NCBI GenBank assembly: GCA_914767715.1
Contig: OU612069.1
Location: 2,110,001 to 2,174,000 of the forward strand
DNA: 64,000 bases
Direction of reading: 5' to 3'
From: Membranipora membranacea
Lineage: Eukaryota; Bryozoa; Gymnolaemata; Cheilostomatida; Membraniporidae
Shown here: positions 22,576-33,419 of the stretch, one piece after another
How positions within the stretch are numbered: position 1 is the first letter of the stretch
Layout of the letters: each line of letters begins with the position of its first letter
Translations under genes and position numbers: made by a program
Notes under the pieces: generated by a model
Databases searched by the model: none
What the model saw: the letters and a program-made list of their open reading frames with translations, nothing else
What the model was told of the DNA's origin: nothing

Positions 22576-24427
22576 AGTTTTCTGTCACATTTACATTTAC
22601 GTCGTCTTCTGAGAAGAGCCGCCTCGCAGCATCATATATCTCTCAGCTCCGTCATGTTGTTGGTCGGAGAGTTAATAGGTCGCGACTAAAAGGCTCTTCG
22701 TGATAACTGTTTAAAATGTGTACTAAAATCAGTGCGCCCAGCTCCTAACAGGACAGGGAGGCCAGCTGCTGTTTGAATTTCACTGGCTCCGGGATGCTCC
22801 GCAGTTTCTCCGGCAGGGCGTTCCAGTCCTTGATGGTTCGTGGGAAGAAGCTGTACTTCATGGCGTCGATGCGACAGGAGGGTTGCATGAACGTGTTCAC
22901 TTTTCTCCCCTTTTGCACGTAGTCCGGTAGTTTCAGCGCATTTTCTCCGCTCAGGCACTTGTGGAAGTTGACCAGTCGAGAGGCCCTCCTTCTGGATTCG
23001 AGAGGTTCCCAATGCAAGCTGGTGAGCATGCTGGATATACTCTCTCTTCTGGCGTAACGGTTGGTGGTGAATCGGGCTGCTCTCTTCTGGACCTTACTGA
23101 GGGCATCTTGATCACCCTTCCGGTATGGGTCCCAGGAGGCAGCGGCATACTCCAGTGATGGTCTGACTAGGGTCTTGTATGCTTTCTCTTTAGTGGACGG
23201 CAGGCACCTCTTCAGATTCCTGCGCAAGAATCCAAGCGTCCTGTTGGCATTCATTGCTGTCCGGCTGGCATGCCTTTTCCAACTCAGCTTACTCGTGATG
23301 TTAACTCCTAGGTATGTAGCGGAGTCAACAGTCTCAAGCTCTTGGTGTCTGATGTTGTATTTGGGGTCGGCAGTGGTTACGTTGACCTTGTTGGTTATGG
23401 TCATCTGCTGGCACTTCTTCACTTTAAACTGCATCATCCATTTCTCGGTCCATGCCGACAGCTTGTCCATGTCGTACTGCAGCGCGGAGCAGTCCTCCTG
23501 TGTCTTCACTGCCCTGTATAGTAGGCAGTCATCAGCAAACAGCTTAATGGAGGAGGTGACGTCTAGACCAATGTCGTTCACGAACATGAGGAACAGCAGG
23601 GGGCCTAATACAGTGCCTTGGGGCACCCCTGAGCGAACTGTGACAGGAGAGGACGATTTTCCATCCAGCACAACTGTCTGAGTTCTGCCACTTAGCCAGG
23701 TCATAATCCACTGCAGACAGTGGTCTTCTACGTGGTAGGCTCTCATCTTGGCAAGGAGCCTTTGGTGGGGGACGGTATCGAACGCCTTGGAGAAGTCGAG
23801 TACAATCAGGTCAGTTTGGAGTTTGTCCTTCATGTTGTTCGCTATCTCGTCAAGTGTCTGAATCAGCTGGGTTTCACATGAGTGTCCAGTCCTGAACCCG
23901 TGTTGGTAGTTGACTAAGATGTTCTGGCTGTTGAGGTACTGCATGATATTCGAGTGCACGATGTGTTCCATGAGCTTGCAGCAAACACTGGTGAGGGAAA
24001 CAGGACGGTAGTTAGCTGCATCTGTTTTACTTCCCTTTTTGAAGACGGCGTTGATGGTGGCCATCTTCCAATCGGCGGGCACTTCATGGGTGTCATATGA
24101 TTTCTGGAATATAGCAGTGAGCATTGGTGCCAATTCCTCGGCAGCTTCCTTTAAAACTCTAGTCGGGAGCTGGTCTGGTCCTCTGGCTTTCGACGGGTCG
24201 AGTCCGGCGAGGAGTTTCTGGACTCCTTTGCTGGTCATCTGGATGGGCGGCATTGGGTGGCTGACAGGAAAGGGTAGAGGTTGTGGAACCTGCGTTGTGT
24301 CCTCGTCAGTGAAAACAGATTCATACTGACGGGACAATGCTTCTGCTTTCTCTTCTGGTCTTATGAGGATTTTACCATTCTCGATGAGTACTGGTATCTT
24401 ACTTTCTTTCTTTGATCTCTTGCCGTT
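22576..24427 (-). mobile_element. 5'-truncated LINE with intact RT and 3' end
   Basis: Minus-strand non-LTR element. It holds the RT frame, then about 170 bases of 3' UTR ending in a short ACGTAAATGTAAATG run at about 22595-22580. Its upstream (endonuclease) part is missing. At about 24427 it is abutted by the (AAAC)n tail of the next LINE, which therefore either inserted into it or lies at its truncation point. Confidence 0.85.
22745..24427 (-). CDS. Non-LTR reverse transcriptase (partial ORF2)
   Basis: An uninterrupted frame of about 560 codons, open from the junction at 24427 to a stop at 22745. RT motifs appear in order: LDPSKARGPD, NYRPVSLTSV, VLDFSKAFDTVPH, SGVPQGTVLGPLLF and KLFADDCLLYR. 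FADD holds the catalytic aspartates. The C-terminal part has TYLGV and the KVQKRAARF region, and closes with the usual W-N-LP-LR pattern (DWNALPEKLRSIPE). The frame has no stops or shifts, so the copy is young. It lacks the endonuclease and any zinc finger, so it cannot move alone. Family placement within Jockey/CR1/L2-like clades is by signature only. Confidence 0.93.
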   Translation of the reverse strand, partial: NGKRSKKESKIPVLIENGKILIRPEEKAEALSRQYESVFTDEDTTQVPQPLPFPVSHPMPPIQMTSKGVQKLLAGLDPSKARGPDQLPTRVLKEAAEELAPMLTAIFQKSYDTHEVPADWKMATINAVFKKGSKTDAANYRPVSLTSVCCKLMEHIVHSNIMQYLNSQNILVNYQHGFRTGHSCETQLIQTLDEIANNMKDKLQTDLIVLDFSKAFDTVPHQRLLAKMRAYHVEDHCLQWIMTWLSGRTQTVVLDGKSSSPVTVRSGVPQGTVLGPLLFLMFVNDIGLDVTSSIKLFADDCLLYRAVKTQEDCSALQYDMDKLSAWTEKWMMQFKVKKCQQMTITNKVNVTTADPKYNIRHQELETVDSATYLGVNITSKLSWKRHASRTAMNANRTLGFLRRNLKRCLPSTKEKAYKTLVRPSLEYAAASWDPYRKGDQDALSKVQKRAARFTTNRYARRESISSMLTSLHWEPLESRRRASRLVNFHKCLSGENALKLPDYVQKGRKVNTFMQPSCRIDAMKYSFFPRTIKDWNALPEKLRSIPEPVKFKQQLASLSC

Positions 24428-27400
24428 GTTTGTTTGTTTGTTTGTTTAATTTATGACTTCTCATCCGAGAATGCTTACATAATAAAAGTAGTGTGCTTTC
24501 AAAAAGCCCCTCTAAAAATATATGAACAAAAATAAAATAAATCATTTCAAACGGCATAAAACTCAGGATTGGCGAAAATTCCACATTTTCTCTTCTCAGT
24601 TCGACATTTAGGCATACAAATGGTGCCCTCAGAGTTACGGGTTGAGCGTCTGAGTCTGGTTTTATTGAGCGGAAGTCGATTGTGTAGGGGATGGTTATCG
24701 TCAGATAAAATACGATGTACGTATTTGTGGCATATGTCGTTTAGTAAGTCATTTAGTGGTAGCAAATTAGCAGCTGCAAGTCGATCATCGTAGTGTTCGA
24801 GGTCAGAGAAAATAATCCTCATAGCAAGCCGCTGACATCTCTCAATATCATTCCTCAGACATTCGGTGGTGTAAGGGTACCAAGCACCTGCAGCGTGGGT
24901 GATAGCTGCGACTATTTGGGTTTTGTACATTAGTACTAGGCTTTGTTGGTTTACTCCGGACTGTTTTAATACGAGCAGACCGTGACATCTTTTGTTCGCT
25001 GACTTAGTGATGTTAGCCACATGCTCATTGAATCGTAGATGTTGGTCGATGGTAAGACCGAGTAGTTTGGTAGAAGCTACGTTGTCTACGTTGTGTGATT
25101 GATTCATTGTGAGAGTTTTCAACATTATCATCTGTTTCTTAAGAGAAAGGTTCAATGTCTTAGTTTTTGCAGCATTCAGTAGCATTTTGTTGTCGTGCGC
25201 CCATTTAGTACATTCATCGATAAGCTGCTGACTGACGGGTGGAGGTTCAAACTTGACAGTGTTGTAAGTATTGCTTATTATTTGAAGATCAGCTTTCTGG
25301 AGAGACATGTAGTTGGTTGTGTCATCAGCGTATTTCACAGTGCTGGCAGTGGAGAATTGAAGCGAATCAACAAACGCCAACCATAGAGTAGGTCCACACA
25401 AGGTCCCTTGTGGAACGCCTATGTTGGAAGATGCAGTGTGAGATTTCACTTGGTGCTGATGAATCACTACTTGTTGTTTTCTGTTTTCTAGATAACTCGC
25501 GACTAAAGCCACAAGGGTGTTTGGGAGCTCAAACTGTCTCAACTTTTGTAGAAGAAGAGTGTGATTCATAAGGTCAAAGGCCTTGCTGAAATCATATAAT
25601 ATCATCTGGGCCCCGATGTTGTTACAATTGTCCATGGCCTTGGTGACGTCATCAAGAACGCTAACAAGAGCATCTGTGCATCCTACACCCGGCATATAGG
25701 CAAACTGGTTGCCTTGCAGCTTGGGGAGGATATGGGTACGGATTCGTCTGTTTATGAAGTTTTCAGCAACTTTACCTACATGCCATAGAAGAGATATTGG
25801 GCGATAGTCTTTACAAGTGGATGGAGAGTTTGTTTTAGCTATCGGTATAACTTCTGCAGTTTTGTAGAGTGCTGGGAACTTTGCTTCTCTTTGTGAATGG
25901 TTGATTATATCGGCTATCGGTACACAGAGGTCTTCGTGACAGAGTTTGCTTATCCAGGGAGGATAATCTTTACTGTGGACGGACTTCTGAGTTTCTATAT
26001 TTCTCAGCGCAGTTTTCACTTGACCTATTGGAACATCGTCAACAGAACAGAGCTCATCAATTTGGTAACTTGAATAATCAGTTGGTGGTTGAACATCCAT
26101 AGTAACGTAGTAGTTGTTGAGTTTGTTGACAAACTGCTGTGGGTCATGAAGTGTGTCATCAATGATATAGTGTGTCGGTACCTTGGCTTTCGATTTACTA
26201 TCAAAGGATCTGACATTCTTCCACCAATTAGCAGTACCAGCTTTCAGGTGATTGATCTTTTGATCGAAGAAGCTTCGCTTTGATTTTGTTATAATTAGAT
26301 CAAGCATAGTCCGGAGATAGGTATAGGAGGGTTTTCCTTGGCTGAAAGCTTTCTCCTTTGCACGCCTTAGCTTTTGTGTGAGGGGGGTTTCCCATGCAGG
26401 TGAGCTATTCTGAGGAATGCGGAATCTCATAAGCGGACAATGTTTGTGATATACATCAGTGACTATTGTCTGATACGCTTCTACTTTAGCATCTAGGTTG
26501 ATGAAAGAGTAGAACTTTTTAGGGTTCGCTCTCTCGCTGTCGCCTAGTATGTTAACTGTGTAATTGTCATAAGCTTCACCAAGCCCTCTCTTCACATCAG
26601 CTTGCAGTTGCATGAAGCGTTCCCAGCGCTCTGGGTCGTTCCACTTCTTGGCACTTTTCCATGCACGCTTTTTCTTCTGGGTCAATCCCCTCAGTTTCCT
26701 TGTCATCCACTCAAGGTTCCATCGCTTTGACACTTTCTTCTGGGGGATGTGTTGGTTGGTGGCAGTTGTGATGCAGTTTTTGAAGTCTGTCCACAGTTTT
26801 TCTACTATGTGTGCTCTTGCCGTGGCGCAGAAGTTGTGACTGTACTCCAGTATGTCTGCTTTCAGCGCTGCGAAGTCTCCTTTCCTGTAGAGGTACACCC
26901 ATCGCGTCGAGCGGGGTTGTCGGTAGGGGTTCACGTTGATGACACAGGTCACCAAAGAGTGATCGCTCATACAGGGGTGTACTTCGAGGTTGTTGATCTT
27001 ATCCGGTTGGGTACTCAACACAAGATCTAGTATGTTGTCATACCTTGTCGGTTTGGTGGTGAGCTGACATAAGTAGTTGTCATCGAGTACATCCAGAGCC
27101 TGTTCATTCAGTGTAACAGGGTATATCGACGGTGATCTCACATCTCCTGATTCCCAGTCGATGTCTGGGAGATTGAAGTCTCCTGCTAACACTATATGAG
27201 GCAGTTTCTGACGTGATGTCAGTCTTTGTAGTGATACATCAAGCTGGTGTAGGATGTTTGTGTGGTCCAGTCTCGGATTGGGCGATCTGTAGAAGGACCC
27301 TATGAAGACTGGCTCCCAATTCCACAGTTTCACACTCACCCAGACTAGTTCACAGTTTATATCCGCACATAGTTCCGCTTCGTACATCGATACAAGATTG

Positions 27401-27965
27401 TGTCTGACAGCTATAAATACCCCTCCTTCGCCTTTCTTGTTATCATTGCGGTACAGTTCATATTCATCAGTTGGGAACGCTTCGTTGCTGCCGATTTCCT
27501 GACACAGTTTTGACTCACATCCGCATATGATATCTGGTTGGTGGGTATCCAACAAGGCTAAGAATGAGGCACGCTTTTCAGTGCTAACCAAGCTGTTGAC
27601 ATTCACTGACATGACTGAGAGGTTACGCAACCGAGTCCGGTGTTGTTCTCCATCACGCTGTGCAGGGTTGGTATCTCCTTCTTGGGTACTGGTTGACTGG
27701 TCCTCCTGTCCGATAACACACCGTGGACACTGCCATGTGAAAGAATGCAGTGTGATGAGTTGCTTATACTCCTTGGTGGTGACAGTCCCACATTTAATGT
27801 GAATCCATTGATCACATTCATCACAGCAGATGGCATGATGATTTTTTGCCACAGTTCTCTGGCAGATTCCACAGAGATATCTTGTAGTAGTATCAGCCAT
27901 AGTCCAGGTGTTTTTAGTTGACTAATTGTCCAGTAGTTTTGTCTGCTGGGGGCTGTGAGCACTGA
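24428..27965 (-). mobile_element. Near-complete CR1/L2-like LINE
   Basis: Minus-strand element. It has a short 5' UTR (to about 27965), one long ORF (27900-24547), and a 3' UTR of about 100 bases ending in an (AAAC)n tail at about 24426-24447. No clear target duplication is visible next to the tail, as expected if the left flank is another LINE. Confidence 0.88.
24547..27900 (-). CDS. LINE polyprotein: PHD finger, endonuclease, reverse transcriptase
   Basis: One intact frame of 1117 residues. Residues 10-61 form a PHD finger (C-x2-C, C-x2-C, H-x2-C, C-x2-C), which could contact chromatin. From about residue 95 an APE-type endonuclease follows: SVNVNSL (substrate Asn), CGCESKL (catalytic Glu near 129), GSFYRSPN, AGDFNLPDIDW and SDHSLV. 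The RT occupies roughly residues 690-960 with DYRPISLL, LYDFSKAFDLMNH, GVPQGTLCGPTLW and KYADDTTNY. The tail has the LLGLTID and MYKTQIV stretches of this clade. CR1 elements usually carry a PHD-like finger in a separate ORF1; here it is fused to ORF2, or ORF1 is absent. All catalytic residues are present, so the copy may be active. Confidence 0.95.
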   Translation of the reverse strand: MADTTTRYLCGICQRTVAKNHHAICCDECDQWIHIKCGTVTTKEYKQLITLHSFTWQCPRCVIGQEDQSTSTQEGDTNPAQRDGEQHRTRLRNLSVMSVNVNSLVSTEKRASFLALLDTHQPDIICGCESKLCQEIGSNEAFPTDEYELYRNDNKKGEGGVFIAVRHNLVSMYEAELCADINCELVWVSVKLWNWEPVFIGSFYRSPNPRLDHTNILHQLDVSLQRLTSRQKLPHIVLAGDFNLPDIDWESGDVRSPSIYPVTLNEQALDVLDDNYLCQLTTKPTRYDNILDLVLSTQPDKINNLEVHPCMSDHSLVTCVINVNPYRQPRSTRWVYLYRKGDFAALKADILEYSHNFCATARAHIVEKLWTDFKNCITTATNQHIPQKKVSKRWNLEWMTRKLRGLTQKKKRAWKSAKKWNDPERWERFMQLQADVKRGLGEAYDNYTVNILGDSERANPKKFYSFINLDAKVEAYQTIVTDVYHKHCPLMRFRIPQNSSPAWETPLTQKLRRAKEKAFSQGKPSYTYLRTMLDLIITKSKRSFFDQKINHLKAGTANWWKNVRSFDSKSKAKVPTHYIIDDTLHDPQQFVNKLNNYYVTMDVQPPTDYSSYQIDELCSVDDVPIGQVKTALRNIETQKSVHSKDYPPWISKLCHEDLCVPIADIINHSQREAKFPALYKTAEVIPIAKTNSPSTCKDYRPISLLWHVGKVAENFINRRIRTHILPKLQGNQFAYMPGVGCTDALVSVLDDVTKAMDNCNNIGAQMILYDFSKAFDLMNHTLLLQKLRQFELPNTLVALVASYLENRKQQVVIHQHQVKSHTASSNIGVPQGTLCGPTLWLAFVDSLQFSTASTVKYADDTTNYMSLQKADLQIISNTYNTVKFEPPPVSQQLIDECTKWAHDNKMLLNAAKTKTLNLSLKKQMIMLKTLTMNQSHNVDNVASTKLLGLTIDQHLRFNEHVANITKSANKRCHGLLVLKQSGVNQQSLVLMYKTQIVAAITHAAGAWYPYTTECLRNDIERCQRLAMRIIFSDLEHYDDRLAAANLLPLNDLLNDICHKYVHRILSDDNHPLHNRLPLNKTRLRRSTRNSEGTICMPKCRTEKRKCGIFANPEFYAV

Positions 27966-28585
27966 TTTTAGTAATAATTATTTCAATTTTTCAAGGGAGA
28001 AAAGAAATTGCCGCCATTCATTAGATGACCTTGACCTTTTAGGTAGATCACTCTTAAACTACCCACCCTAAAAAGTAGAAGATATTACCTATTTCACAAA
28101 TTTACACATAAGAAAATATTTAAAAATAAAGCATCAAAGCATATTTTTCGCCTGGTGCAAAAGTCCAATAAACACCAACGCTCCCTTAGAAGTAAATGTT
28201 CAATAATAAAACCCTCCTTTAGGACACATTTTGGCAAAACAGCTCTCTTAAATCTGCTGCACAATTTCAGACTGAATTGCAAAACAGCTGACAGCCTACT
28301 ATCTTTTAACTAATACTTTTGATAATAATCGTGACAAGTGCAATAATTTTATATATATAATATATCATTTTCTTTTTCTGTAAAGCCATATATAACTTAC
28401 TTTCCCATTTCTATAACATCGTCATTTATTTGTGTATAACCCCCTTTCTTTTTTATTTAACTGTGTGTAGAGGTCAACAAGTTACTTTTTAACTACTCTG
28501 TTATCTTAAACTTTCTAAAAAACCTCTTTAAACAAATAAATAAATGATTACCTACATCGAGGCACGAGTTAAGATAAACAGTTAC
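27966..28585. other. No exon certain; expected 3' end of the tetraspanin
   Basis: The last part of TM4 and the C-tail of the tetraspanin should lie to the left of 28586. Read-through past the GTAACT donor at 28585 gives about 30 more residues to a TAG, which is possible but not convincing. No other terminal exon could be identified here or before the LINEs. Confidence 0.4.
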
Positions 28586-31500
28586 CTGCATTGAGAATGC
28601 TGTGGTCGCAAAACCACTTATGAGAGATGAGTATTTTGTTATTTTTTCTTGAAGTCTCTGCTTACAGCCCTAAAATATATAGCAGTCATTATATGAACTC
28701 AAAACACAAGGTGACAATCAACCAGGAGTTTGCATGGCAAATCCTGATATGATGTTGAAAAACGTTCTTATCAAATGAATGTTATGTCAATAAAGTTTTT
28801 TAAAAGAGATTGTTACATGATATTTCGGACCACTGCTCAGTTTAATGAACAATTTCCATTCAGATATTTGAATAACATAGCCATCTGGTGTCTTTGCCTG
28901 ACATGCTCCACATAACGTAAATGTCGAAACAAGTTACCAGCCGGACCTGAGAGAAGCAATGGGATCATTTTGTGCCAACAAGATCAATACTTAAGTTCTA
29001 GCTCACCGTATCAATATAAGAGTTAATTGATGTAGGATTTGTGGCACAGCTACTATCTATCAGGGTGAATTTTCCTTCAGCTTGTGGCCTTCCTGAACGT
29101 AGTGAGTCAATCACAGCTACATTATACGACTCATCAACCTGCAAAAAATTTATTTTAGTATATGAATATGGGTAGAAAACCTTTTCGCAGCTTTCAAATA
29201 CAATAGAGGTTATATGATTTTGCTGCAAAGGTCATTATCCTTTATTATTATTATTATTATTTATTATCTTTATTTATTATTATTGTTTATTAATTGCCGA
29301 ATGAGAACTTGCCTTACAGCAGCTGACTGGGAAATCAATGTTGTAAAATTTCCCGGTAACGTTGATGCCAAACTCTTGACCCAGATAGACATCTTTAAAC
29401 CTGGCTGCTCTCTGGAAATCACTGCCATTAGATATCCCACAACAATGGAACTACAAACAAATGAAATTATGTGGAAACCTAGAAACGTGAGCCTTTCTCA
29501 CCATGAGCTAGAAACCTAAAATCGTGAACGTTACTCACCACGTGCAAGAAACCTAGAATTTAAACCTTCCTCACCACGTGCTAGAAACCTAGAATTGTAA
29601 ACTTTTTTTGCCTATTGGATCATCACAAAATATTCTAGATTGATTTATTGTTTAATTCTCTTTGTATTTAATTACAGATTTAACATCATGGAATCATGTG
29701 TAACTGTACCCTGCTGCTCCTCGCCAAACTGCATAGGCCTCTCATTGTCTTTTAAACTGTGGAAGAAATCGCCAAATCTATCCCCAAAGAATGGTCAAAC
29801 TTTAAAAGACTATGTTGTATTATTGAGTGCACCGAGAGTTGACCATTCAAAAACCTTAGAAACCAAGCAGCAATGTACAATACTGTTAAGAGCCTGATCG
29901 CTATAACACCTCAATGTAGCATCTGCTATATATCTAGAATTGTAAACTTTTTTCACTGCGTGATCGCAGCCGATAATTGCAGTGTAATATTATCAAGTAA
30001 AGATGGGCCTAACTGTTAACAGTATAAAAATAACTTCTAGGAAATAGAGGTAAACAAAATTTACATCCTTCTCCTTACAATAATTATCAAAATACACTGC
30101 AGATCACTTTTTAAAACCGGAACAAAAATGTAGCATTGCAAGTTCCTAAGAACGAACAGAAATTTTGGGGCTCAAATTATAAATAACTAAACAAACCTCG
30201 ATATGCCCTAAATCCCAGATTCTGGACCAGCGGTTTGTACTGTTAAAGTTACCATCGTACTGAGTCTCCAAGCTCCATTCCATGACTTCATTTAGCGCCT
30301 GGATGGTCAGTGTTCGGTACTGTATGAGATTGGTAGCCACAAAAGTAGCTGCGGTCGAGGATACTACTAGGATGGCTAGAAACTGAAAAAAAGCATGCTC
30401 AAAATGAAGTCTGAAACTATATTGTAACGTCTATCCAAATTGATGACTTGATTGAAATGACAGATTACTTCACAGAGGCCATCAGTGAGCTAGGAAACTG
30501 GGTAACTATTCAATGACCTCTCTAGTAATTATAATTTAATACTTTGCCTAATAACAGAGATGAAATCCTACAAACCCTCTAAGACAACTTGAAGTCACGG
30601 TGTACATGTCTAACAAGCTTACATGTCAGGACTGACCAAAAGAAGTCATGAATAAGTATAGCCGTAGTAAAGTTTACCACTAAGAGAAATTTCGGTTTCC
30701 CAGAAGCCACGCTGGCAAACCCCATTATCCCGAATCCGCACATAAGGATACCAGTACACATCAACATCACACAAGCCTGAAAAACAAGCAATATAATTTG
30801 AGATTTTGATTCAGATCTTTCATCTAACAATATCAGCAATGGGAGAGGCATTGAATATACAATGTAGCAGTAGTCTATGTGCTCAGACAATTGCAAGAGC
30901 AAGGTGGTTGTGGCATAACCATAAACATAGAGTACTGTTTGTATGTTTATTGTTTAGGGGCCTAACATTATCAAAATGATCAACTTAGGAGTTTCTAATT
31001 AATGCCACAAACTCATGCTTGCAGCCGTCTTAGCACAAGTGATTACATCTTAGCATTTGACTAACCTGACAGTATGCATGTAGTTTTGTAAACACATATT
31101 TACATATTTATACTCTTTTTATTTGGCATAATGATAGTCAGTCAGATACCTCAAACAGTTTTGTCTAATTACCATTATACAGTCATTGAATGGATTCATT
31201 TTTGTTATATAGGTAGCAAATATCAAATACTGACAACATTTGAAGCGCATCAAGGTAAAAGCTCTAGGTTGAATGTCAATTTCCCCTTGACTATTCCAAT
31301 GGCATCGAAGGCTAATAAAGTAGAGAGTAACATCCATTGCAAACAGAGATAGCTTTGTTTTCTCCATTAAGCACAGTATCAATTGCAATATCAACTGCAT
31401 ATCAATTTCAACGGCAAGTATTATTAATCATCGTCCAACATACCTTTGCAATGGCAGTTTCACTGAACTCTTTGACATCACCGGCGTATTGAAATAGAGA

Positions 31501-33419
31501 CAGCGAAGCCACTAACTTTCCTTCCTCACTTGTATCTGGTACGTCAGGGGCTGCTTCTTTAAGCACTGCTGCTGCAGTAATAGTCAACACCAAACCTAAA
31601 ATCTATCGGGATAACAAGAAAATCAAATAAAATAAAAATGTCTTGTGATTAAATAATATTCAATAAATAAAATCACTATCTGTTCTCACCACCAAAAATA
31701 AGGGGTAGTAAATATGACTTATGCCACTGAATTCCATACTGCAATACATTTAATTTTTGTCAGGATGAATTGTGATCTAGTAGATATATTGGATTATAGA
31801 GTAAGGATAACATAGATTATTATCAAATTTAAAAAAAGTCAAACCCATTCTTTGAGCCTTCTATCAATATGCAAGTCACGTTTTATACGGGGGGGGGGGG
31901 GGGGGGATCAGTTCAGTCCTATTACATAATTATTTATTTTATTATAACTCAATTTGACTTATTTTAATTTATCATAATTATTATGAAAGTAGACTGCACA
32001 TCTCCCTCTTGGTTAAAGAAAACATATATGTTGACAATCTCAACAAAATGGGTTGTTGAACCATTTTACTACTTGGTTTTAATTCCAAGTCAAAATTTTA
32101 TCCTTTTCTATGACCATGGAAGTTGAACTATAAAGGTTATACAGGGCAGAAAGTGTAAAAAATTGCTTTTTTTAGGAATGAACAAATGGTGCGATTTTTT
32201 GCCTGGTATTTGGCTGCAGATAATCAAAACTGGTAGAAATAAAACGCCAGGATAAGATAAATAAGATCGGCTTTAAGACGTCTGCATTGGTGAGGTTATG
32301 CTGAAGCCGGAAATTTGCTGTGATGTTCTTATACTCAAATCAACTATTACCAATATCTCCCGCAATAATTTTGACATGTAGGTCTCCACTTCTATGGAAT
32401 ATTATCAGTCATAACTGTTGTCAGAATTTTCACGTCAATATCCTGTCATCACCTCATCACTTTCAAATCATGTCAGATAAGAAGGAAGTTGTCAGACATC
32501 ACTGTCACTTTACTATGCTTTAAAGAGTAGACTTCTTAGTCATTTTTAACCGTTGTAAGCATTCAATTTTATCTATCCTGAAGAGCCCAGTCTATTTTTC
32601 CTAGCATGTATTACTTTTATAACTTATTTATTTTCTTTTTCTTCTCTCCAAGGGGGTTTTTATCTCATAATTCATTTTTATCTCGATGTTAGCATGTTTG
32701 GATAAAGAGTGTACATTAAAACAAACAAACATACAAACAATACCATGATATCGCATGCAAAAATAAACTAAACTAAACTAAACTTCTCTGGCCCAGCCTG
32801 ATATTTATATCAGAGGAATTGTGGCGAGACCCTCCATCTCCCCCTCCCCCCTCCTCCCCTGGCCATGCCATCAAACTCAGTCTCCTTAGATTGCGACAAA
32901 GAAACGGTGCTATTCTGCGAAGGAATCATATACAACATGATGTATTCACTGAATGGATAAGGCGCCTATATATTGAAGCAAAGTAGTAGTAAGTAGGTAG
33001 TGGTAGTAGTAAGTAGGGACACCGAGATGATAAAAAACATGTCCAATCACTTTAGATGAGTAAAGTCTTACCATGAGAAAAGGACAGCCTTTTCTGACAT
33101 GCTTGAAATAGCCAAACTAAACTCTAGCTAACATGTCTTAACTTTATGAAGTTCCCCACATGTGGGCAAAAATTTAGGTAACACTTAGCCTCTCCGAAAC
33201 TAGCTAAACTTAACTCAAGTTAATATTTACACACCCCTATCTCAGGTTGACAAAACTTTAGCTAACATTTAGTCATCCTCGAACAGGCTAAACTAAATTG
33301 ACATTTACTCCTCTAGGGTACACAGATCTCATATGTAATAAGTATACTCACTGTCTGACAGATCAGAAGAAAGAGAAGGAATATTCTGAGGATGTAGCCT
33401 ATTGCCTGGATGGTAGACT
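28586..33419 (-). CDS. Tetraspanin (CD63/CD151-type four-pass membrane protein)
   Basis: Seven consecutive minus-strand exons join in phase: 33352-33419, 31444-31602, 30623-30776, 30197-30375, 29313-29450, 29007-29138 and 28586-28669, about 304 residues. They encode TM1 (GYILRIFLLFLLICQT then ILGLVLTITAAAVL), a small loop, TM2 (ACVMLMCTGILMCG), TM3 (TTAILIHDFFW, ILVVSSTAATFV) and the large loop. The family hallmark is present: FHCCGIS, then PVSCC, then a late Gly-Cys (GCKQ) before TM4 (SSLISGFATT). Potential N-glycosylation sites occur (NST, NVT). The exon ending at 29313 uses a GC donor (AAG|GCAAGT). The start exon (right of 33419) and the end of TM4 were not found. Tetraspanins organise receptors and integrins in membrane microdomains; which subfamily is unclear. 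Confidence 0.88.
29475..29605. repeat. Minisatellite of about 37 bp, three to four units
   Basis: Units begin AGAAACCTAGAA and run through CTCACCACGTGCT. They start near 29480, 29508, 29547 and 29583, and a further partial unit lies near 29935. The array is inside a tetraspanin intron, about 25 bases from the acceptor side of the CCG exon. Confidence 0.75.
33100..33300. repeat. Degenerate tandem repeat
   Basis: Units carrying TTAG(C/G)TAACA(T/C)TTAG and a GCTAAACT block recur with a period of roughly 80 bases. It lies in or near the first tetraspanin intron. Confidence 0.45.
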
